Positions 32,849-37,102 of a DNA stretch of 37,102 bases are shown here, one piece after another. Both the position numbers and the translations under genes were made by a program. This stretch comes from DATMBL01 sp050735975. Lineage in GTDB: Bacteria; Desulfobacterota; Binatia; UBA9968. Under the pieces are notes generated by a model. It was not told the DNA's origin and did not search any database. It saw nothing but the letters and a program-made list of their open reading frames with translations. The stretch lies in assembly GCA_050735975.1 (NCBI GenBank), contig JBOHVS010000412.1:1-37102 (forward strand), in the 5' to 3' direction. Every line of letters begins with the position of its first letter. Position 1 is the first letter of the stretch.

Positions 32849-34096
32849 ATGGCGAACGCTGAAATCGTTGCTATCGGTTCCGAGTTACTGCTGGGCCAGA
32901 TCGTTGATACGAACTCGGCTTGGATGGCGCAGCGGCTCACCGCGCTCGGAGTGAATCTGTTCTTCAAGTCAGTCGTCGGCGACAACCCGGGCCGTATGAA
33001 GGAGGTGATTGGGAGAGCGTTGGAGCGGGCGGACGTGGTTATCACCAGCGGCGGGCTCGGCCCGACCCAAGACGATCTAACGCGCGAAATCGTTGCCGAA
33101 GTGACCGGGCGAAAACTGGTGTTCGACGATGACTTACTGGAGCAGGTCGAATCTCATTTCCGCCGCCGCGGACGAACGATGACGCCGAACAATCGCCGGC
33201 AGGCCTACATCCCCGAGGGAGCGATTCCGGTCAAAAATCCGAACGGAACCGCACCGTGCTTTATCGTCGAGGATCTCGGTGGTGTGATCTTCTCTTTACC
33301 CGGGGTGCCGGTGGAGTTGAAATGGCTGTTCGAGAACGAAGTCGAACCTTACGTGCGCAAAAAATTCAATCTCGCTGAAGTCATTCACTATCGGGTCCTC
33401 AAGATAGTCGGGGTTGGCGAGAGCGCGGTGGATGATAAGATTGGCCACCTAATCGCAAATTCCAGCAATCCGACGGTCGGGGTGCTCGCGGGGCCGGGGC
33501 AAGTCGATGTGCGGATCGCGGCCAAGGCTGCTAACAAGAACGAGGCATTGGCACAGATCGGGCCCATCGAAGCGGAGGTGCGCCAATTACTGGGAGGTGC
33601 GGTTTTTGCCGTCGATGAGGAGACGATAGAGGACGTGGTGGGGAAATTGCTGCGCGAAAAAAATAAGACTGTCGCGGTCTATGAAGACCTGACCTGCGGC
33701 CATCTCGCAGAACGGCTGCAAACCGGCAGCGGGGATAAGTTTCTCGCGGGTTTCATAGCGAATGGGCAAGTCTCTTTGCGGGGAATCCTGGTTCATGCGC
33801 GCAATCCCGGAAAGTTGGATCAGATTCTCCGGGACCCGGTTACTTTGACCGAGCAGCTGGCGTGGTCAGTGAGGGCGCAGTCCGGCGCAGACTTCGGTCT
33901 CGCCTTGCACGCAATTCCAGACCCCAACAGCAAGCTTCAAAACATGGCCGACGGCCAGACTTACATTGCCCTCACGGACGGCCGCACAATCCTAAATCGG
34001 ACGGCCTCGATGGCGGGCAGGGGGCAATACGATCGGTCGCGCATGGCGCTAAACGCCATTGATCTGCTGCGCACCGCGCTTCTTCAGGCAGGTTGA
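32849..34096 (+). CDS. cinA: CinA-like protein with altered C-terminal amidase motif
   Basis: A 415-residue protein with the two CinA domains. The N-terminal MoCF-like/pyrophosphatase domain is well preserved (AIGSELLLGQIVDTNSAW, and TSGGLGPTQDDLTRE). The C-terminal nicotinamide-nucleotide amidase domain is recognisable, but its catalytic motif E-S-x-T-G-G reads E-D-L-T-C-G, with Asp280 where the Ser should be. The later GIAGP motif is also lost. Amidase activity is therefore doubtful. I chose the ATG at 32849 over the GTG at 32843 because AAGGAGAG lies about 6 bases before the ATG. A weak TTGTAG/TATGGT promoter may lie at 32721-32750. The stop codon lies in a hexamer repeat. Confidence 0.9.
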   Translation: MANAEIVAIGSELLLGQIVDTNSAWMAQRLTALGVNLFFKSVVGDNPGRMKEVIGRALERADVVITSGGLGPTQDDLTREIVAEVTGRKLVFDDDLLEQVESHFRRRGRTMTPNNRRQAYIPEGAIPVKNPNGTAPCFIVEDLGGVIFSLPGVPVELKWLFENEVEPYVRKKFNLAEVIHYRVLKIVGVGESAVDDKIGHLIANSSNPTVGVLAGPGQVDVRIAAKAANKNEALAQIGPIEAEVRQLLGGAVFAVDEETIEDVVGKLLREKNKTVAVYEDLTCGHLAERLQTGSGDKFLAGFIANGQVSLRGILVHARNPGKLDQILRDPVTLTEQLAWSVRAQSGADFGLALHAIPDPNSKLQNMADGQTYIALTDGRTILNRTASMAGRGQYDRSRMALNAIDLLRTALLQAG

Positions 34097-34174
34097 GGTC
34101 AAGGCTGGGGCTGAGCTTAACAGGTTCGAAGTTCGAAGTTGGAAAACTCAACCTGAACCTAAGCCTTAACCTGC
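34088..34174. repeat. Hexamer-period inverted repeat, copy D
   Basis: The arms 34088-34115 and 34147-34174 are complementary at 20 of 28 positions. The loop holds GGTTCGAAGTTCGAAGTTGG. The reverse complement of 34116-34158 nearly repeats copy B. It lies between the convergent cinA and pepF genes and includes the cinA stop codon. Confidence 0.72.
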
Positions 34175-34191
34175 TTTGAACGTTTCACCCG

Positions 34192-35991
34192 TTAGGACGG
34201 CGGCAATACTTTAGGCAAGAGAGCCTCCAAGCGAGACAACGGTTCTTCCAAGCTTTGGATGGCGTCGGCCCAAAATTCCGGTTTCTCGAGATCATGACCG
34301 ACGGTTCTTTTGACCACATTCTCTGCGCTATTGCTGCCGGCAAGCCGCAAAAGCTCTTCGTACTTCGGCAGAAAATCGGCGCCGTCTTTTTTGAACGTGG
34401 CAAAGAGACCGCGGCTCAGCAAGAAGCCAAAAGTGTACGGGAAGTTATAAAACGTCAGCCCTGTGATGTAGAAGTGCAACTTGGACGCCCAGAAATAGGG
34501 ATCTTCACCTCCCGATAGGAGTGCTTCGCCAAGAAGCCGGCGCTGGGTTTCGACCATAAGCTCCTTCAAGCGGCTAACGCTTAACTCACCGGCCTTTCGC
34601 TCTTCGTAAAAGGCCCTTTCAAATTCATATCGCACCGGAATGTCCAGTAGATAGACCGCGCCATGCCCGACCTCGACGTCTAATATCCTCGCTTTTTGTA
34701 GGTCGCCGATGGACGGATCTTCCAGAATGCCGTTCGTCAGCACGAGTTCGCCGAACGTCGAAGCGGTTTCCGCCAAGGTCATCGGATAGATGCGACCGTA
34801 AGGACGCACGTCGCGCAAGAGGTGTCCATGAAACGCGTGACCGGATTCGTGCGCCAGGGTGAGCACGTCGCCTAACGACTGATTGTAGGTCATGAATATC
34901 CGAGATTCTTTGGTGATCATGGAGCCGGTGCAGAAACCGCCCGGCCGTTTGCCGGGCCGGGGCTCCCAGTCAACCCAATTTCTCTCGATAACGGTCTGAA
35001 AGAAATTGCCAAGCGCCGGGTAGGCTCGGCTGAAAGCGGCCATAACGAGGGCGCTGGCTTTTGTCCACGAGAGGAGTTCTTGATTTTGCAGGGCAAGCGG
35101 GGCGCCGAGATCGAACCATGCGACCCCTGTTTCTCCGATGAGCTTTGCTTTCAGGCGAAGAATGCGGCGGGGAATTTCGAGACGCGCGAAGAGAGCTTCG
35201 AACATCGCGTCGAGCGTCTTGCGCGATATCGCCGCCTGAAACAGCGCGATATCCAGAAAGTGATCGACGCCGCGGTGGCGGTTGAGTGTGAGGCGCGCGC
35301 CTGCAATTGCGTTGAGCGCGGCAGCCGCCGTGTCTTCGATCGCAGCCCAGGCCTCATTGCCTTTTTCGAATGCCGCCTTACGGACGCGGCGATCAGGGTG
35401 ATCCATCAGCGATCGACGCTGCGACATCGGCAGTCGCTCGCGCCTGCCATCCGGAAACTCCATTTCGAACTCGAGCTTCGACGAGATCGTATCGTAGAGC
35501 CGCCCCCAGGCCTGGATGCCGTCGACGCCGAGGTCCGCGGCGAGGATTTCCTTTTCTTTGGACGCGGCCCGGAGTGCTTCTTCACGAACGCGCTCGAGGT
35601 GGTTCTGAGCGCCGTTCAGAGAGGGTTTAGAAATGAAAGAAGCGAAAACTTCGTCCGTAGTTTCCTTTAGGCAGCGGAGCAACTCGATTCTTACCTTAGC
35701 GAACTCGGCCCGCATCCGCGCCAGGGCCGCTTCCTCTCTGTGATACTCCTCATTGCGCGCGTCTGAGGAGGCCAAGCAATTGATGTACGACCCCAGGTGA
35801 GACATTCGGCGCGTAAGATCCTCGTGGCGGATGACAATTTCCTCCCAGGAAGACGCGGTTCTCCTGGTCAACCGCGGCAGGGCAGCGGCGCGATCGTTTA
35901 GAGCCGCGACATCTCTCGCCAGAGCTGCCTTGAAGTCCCGCATCTCGGGGCCGTTAAACTGCGGAAAGTAGCTCGTCAGATCCCAAGTCAT
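34192..35991 (-). CDS. pepF: Oligoendopeptidase F, M3 family
   Basis: A 599-residue cytosolic zinc oligopeptidase. The catalytic HESGH lies near residues 381-385 in LAHESGHAFHG, and the later conserved FYNFPYTFGFLLSRGL segment is present. Length matches PepF (about 600). It cleaves short peptides, probably in peptide turnover. The start ATG begins MTWDLTSYFPQF, a typical PepF N-terminus. It lies 76 bases downstream of the ornithine cyclodeaminase-like gene on the same strand and may be co-transcribed with it. It converges on cinA across repeat copy D. Confidence 0.95.
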   Translation of the reverse strand: MTWDLTSYFPQFNGPEMRDFKAALARDVAALNDRAAALPRLTRRTASSWEEIVIRHEDLTRRMSHLGSYINCLASSDARNEEYHREEAALARMRAEFAKVRIELLRCLKETTDEVFASFISKPSLNGAQNHLERVREEALRAASKEKEILAADLGVDGIQAWGRLYDTISSKLEFEMEFPDGRRERLPMSQRRSLMDHPDRRVRKAAFEKGNEAWAAIEDTAAAALNAIAGARLTLNRHRGVDHFLDIALFQAAISRKTLDAMFEALFARLEIPRRILRLKAKLIGETGVAWFDLGAPLALQNQELLSWTKASALVMAAFSRAYPALGNFFQTVIERNWVDWEPRPGKRPGGFCTGSMITKESRIFMTYNQSLGDVLTLAHESGHAFHGHLLRDVRPYGRIYPMTLAETASTFGELVLTNGILEDPSIGDLQKARILDVEVGHGAVYLLDIPVRYEFERAFYEERKAGELSVSRLKELMVETQRRLLGEALLSGGEDPYFWASKLHFYITGLTFYNFPYTFGFLLSRGLFATFKKDGADFLPKYEELLRLAGSNSAENVVKRTVGHDLEKPEFWADAIQSLEEPLSRLEALLPKVLPPS

Positions 35992-36067
35992 AGCTTTCAG
36001 ACGGGATCAATTATGAAAGCGGCGCTACGGTGCGTGTTCGGTGCTTCCCGGTGCATGGATTATCCGG

Positions 36068-37045
36068 CTAGATTTCGACGTGGGTACCGACATTGCGTTT
36101 CAGCGCTTTGTCATAGACGAGGCGGGCCGTAGCGACATCTTGGATAGCAATGCCGACGGATTTGTAGAGAGTTATCTCACTGCCGGCGGTTCTGCCCGGC
36201 TTGACGCCTGCGAGGACTTCGCCGATCTCGCCATAGATATCGTTCGCGGCGAAGCTATCCTCCTTAATTGCCAGCAGTACATCGCCGCATTCCGCCATGA
36301 TCGCCTCGCGCGAATCAACGACGACCTTCGAGCGAGCCAGAGTCGCGCCGTCGAGTTCTCTGAAGTCCGGACGGTGCGAACCGACCGCATTGATATGTGC
36401 GCCGGGTTTCAACCAGTCCGGCTTAAGAATGGGCGCTTTCGCGGTGGTCACGGTCACGACTAGATCTGAATCCCGGACGGTTTCTTCAGCGCTCTTCCCG
36501 ACCGCGATCTTGACGCCGGCCTTCGGCTCCATTTCCTTTTTGATGGTTTCAGCGCTTGCACCCGATGGACTGTAAAGCTTGATCTGCTCGAGTTTCCTCA
36601 CCTCGGTCAACGCTTGTATATGCGCCCTGGCCTGAACGCCCGCGCCCAGAATGCCCATCACCGCTGTCGCTGGATTCGCCAGTGCTTTCGTGGCCATTGC
36701 GGACGCGCAGGCGGTGCGAATCGCGGTGATGTGGCTGCCGTCTATTGCGGCGATTATCTTCCCGGTTTCTGAGCTGAAAAGCATGATGGTCGCGAGAATC
36801 GCGGGTAGGCCGCGTGTTGGATTGTCTTGGAAGTAGGTGACCACCTTCATGCCCAAAGCCTTGTCCTGGTCCAGGTACCCCGGCATGCTGGTGATGCGTC
36901 CCTTAATATCGGGCAGCGGCACGACCAGTCGCACAGGCATGACGGCCTTGCCCATTGAATACTGGATATGGGCTTGCTCGAGGGCTTCGATGAGTTCGCG
37001 AATGTCGATGAGGGTTTGAACTTGTTTCTCGGAAAGAATCAGCAT
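36068..37045 (-). CDS. Ornithine cyclodeaminase/mu-crystallin family protein
   Basis: A 325-residue NAD(P)-binding protein. GMKVV at 65-69, SHITAIRTA near 104-112, and the Rossmann motif GILGAGVQA at 131-139 are typical. VGSHRPDFRELD near 223-234 has the Asp position used in ornithine binding. Members include ornithine cyclodeaminase, alanine dehydrogenase and ketimine/pyrroline-2-carboxylate reductases, so the reaction is not fixed. It is unrelated in fold to the TIGR00300 protein at 6909-8126. The longer frame to 37078 is less likely because family similarity begins with MLILSEKQV. No strong Shine-Dalgarno sequence is visible. The remaining 57 bases to the window end show nothing. Confidence 0.9.
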   Translation of the reverse strand: MLILSEKQVQTLIDIRELIEALEQAHIQYSMGKAVMPVRLVVPLPDIKGRITSMPGYLDQDKALGMKVVTYFQDNPTRGLPAILATIMLFSSETGKIIAAIDGSHITAIRTACASAMATKALANPATAVMGILGAGVQARAHIQALTEVRKLEQIKLYSPSGASAETIKKEMEPKAGVKIAVGKSAEETVRDSDLVVTVTTAKAPILKPDWLKPGAHINAVGSHRPDFRELDGATLARSKVVVDSREAIMAECGDVLLAIKEDSFAANDIYGEIGEVLAGVKPGRTAGSEITLYKSVGIAIQDVATARLVYDKALKRNVGTHVEI

Positions 37046-37102
37046 GAAATATTTTGATAGCACAAAGGAACGCCGCAATGATAGTCTAGGAGGCTGCTGG
37101 CA

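Overview
This window looks like chromosomal DNA from an uncultivated Gram-negative bacterium. It has dense coding, moderately high GC, and envelope markers: an LpxL-type acyltransferase, FtsB, a Spy/CpxP-like protein, a Tat signal and a BatA/MoxR cluster. The mix of families resembles deltaproteobacteria-like soil and subsurface lineages, but that placement is inference only. There is no rRNA, tRNA, CRISPR array, transposase or phage gene. Twenty-nine protein genes are called; the first is cut by the window edge.

Layout. 1-6023 (+): a truncated thiamine-diphosphate (ThDP) enzyme, an MFS transporter, and a SWIM-SNF2 helicase. 6073-8126 (-): an arginine dihydrolase-like amidinotransferase and a TIGR00300 (LOR/SDH, ornithine cyclodeaminase) protein, the two halves of cyanobacterial AgrE/ArgZ found here as separate genes in reversed order. 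8350-8898 (+): a Spy-like periplasmic protein. 8999-23792 (-): a long same-strand run of DUF4175 scaffold, exported TPR/peptidase-MA protein, MoxR AAA+ ATPase, an unknown protein, DUF58, BatA-type VWA protein, Tat-exported DUF4159 protein, a second VWA protein, an exported metallo-beta-lactamase-fold protein and a quinone oxidoreductase. 24064-26816 (+): an orphan EutA-like protein and an LpxL-like acyltransferase. 26819-27924 (-): a two-subunit sulfopyruvate/phosphonopyruvate decarboxylase-like ThDP enzyme. 28268-34096: a GcvH-like protein lacking the lipoyl lysine, an exported Pcm, FtsB (-), enolase, endonuclease III, SurE (-) and CinA. 34192-37045 (-): oligoendopeptidase F and an ornithine cyclodeaminase/mu-crystallin family protein.

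How the genes may work together. The 10-24 kb run is the best candidate for an under-described system. A MoxR ATPase, DUF58, two membrane VWA proteins and a Tat-exported DUF4159 protein sit with a large membrane/coiled-coil DUF4175 protein and a periplasmic gluzincin. This suggests an ATP-driven envelope assembly or maturation machine related to the Bat (aerotolerance) systems. The dihydrolase/TIGR00300 pair could convert arginine through ornithine to proline.

Non-coding structure. A family of imperfect, self-complementary repeats with a 6-nt period (unit close to AACCTN) sits at four gene borders. Two copies flank the unknown gene that separates moxR from the DUF58 gene, and two others supply stop codons. 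There is also a 98-bp multi-hairpin palindromic element, several readable sigma70-like promoters, and an intrinsic terminator lying inside ftsB. Several proteins lack a family hallmark residue: GcvH Lys to Ser, CinA amidase Ser to Asp, the metallo-beta-lactamase Asp to Ala, and the LpxL acid to Thr. All calls come from reading the sequence; no database search was possible.
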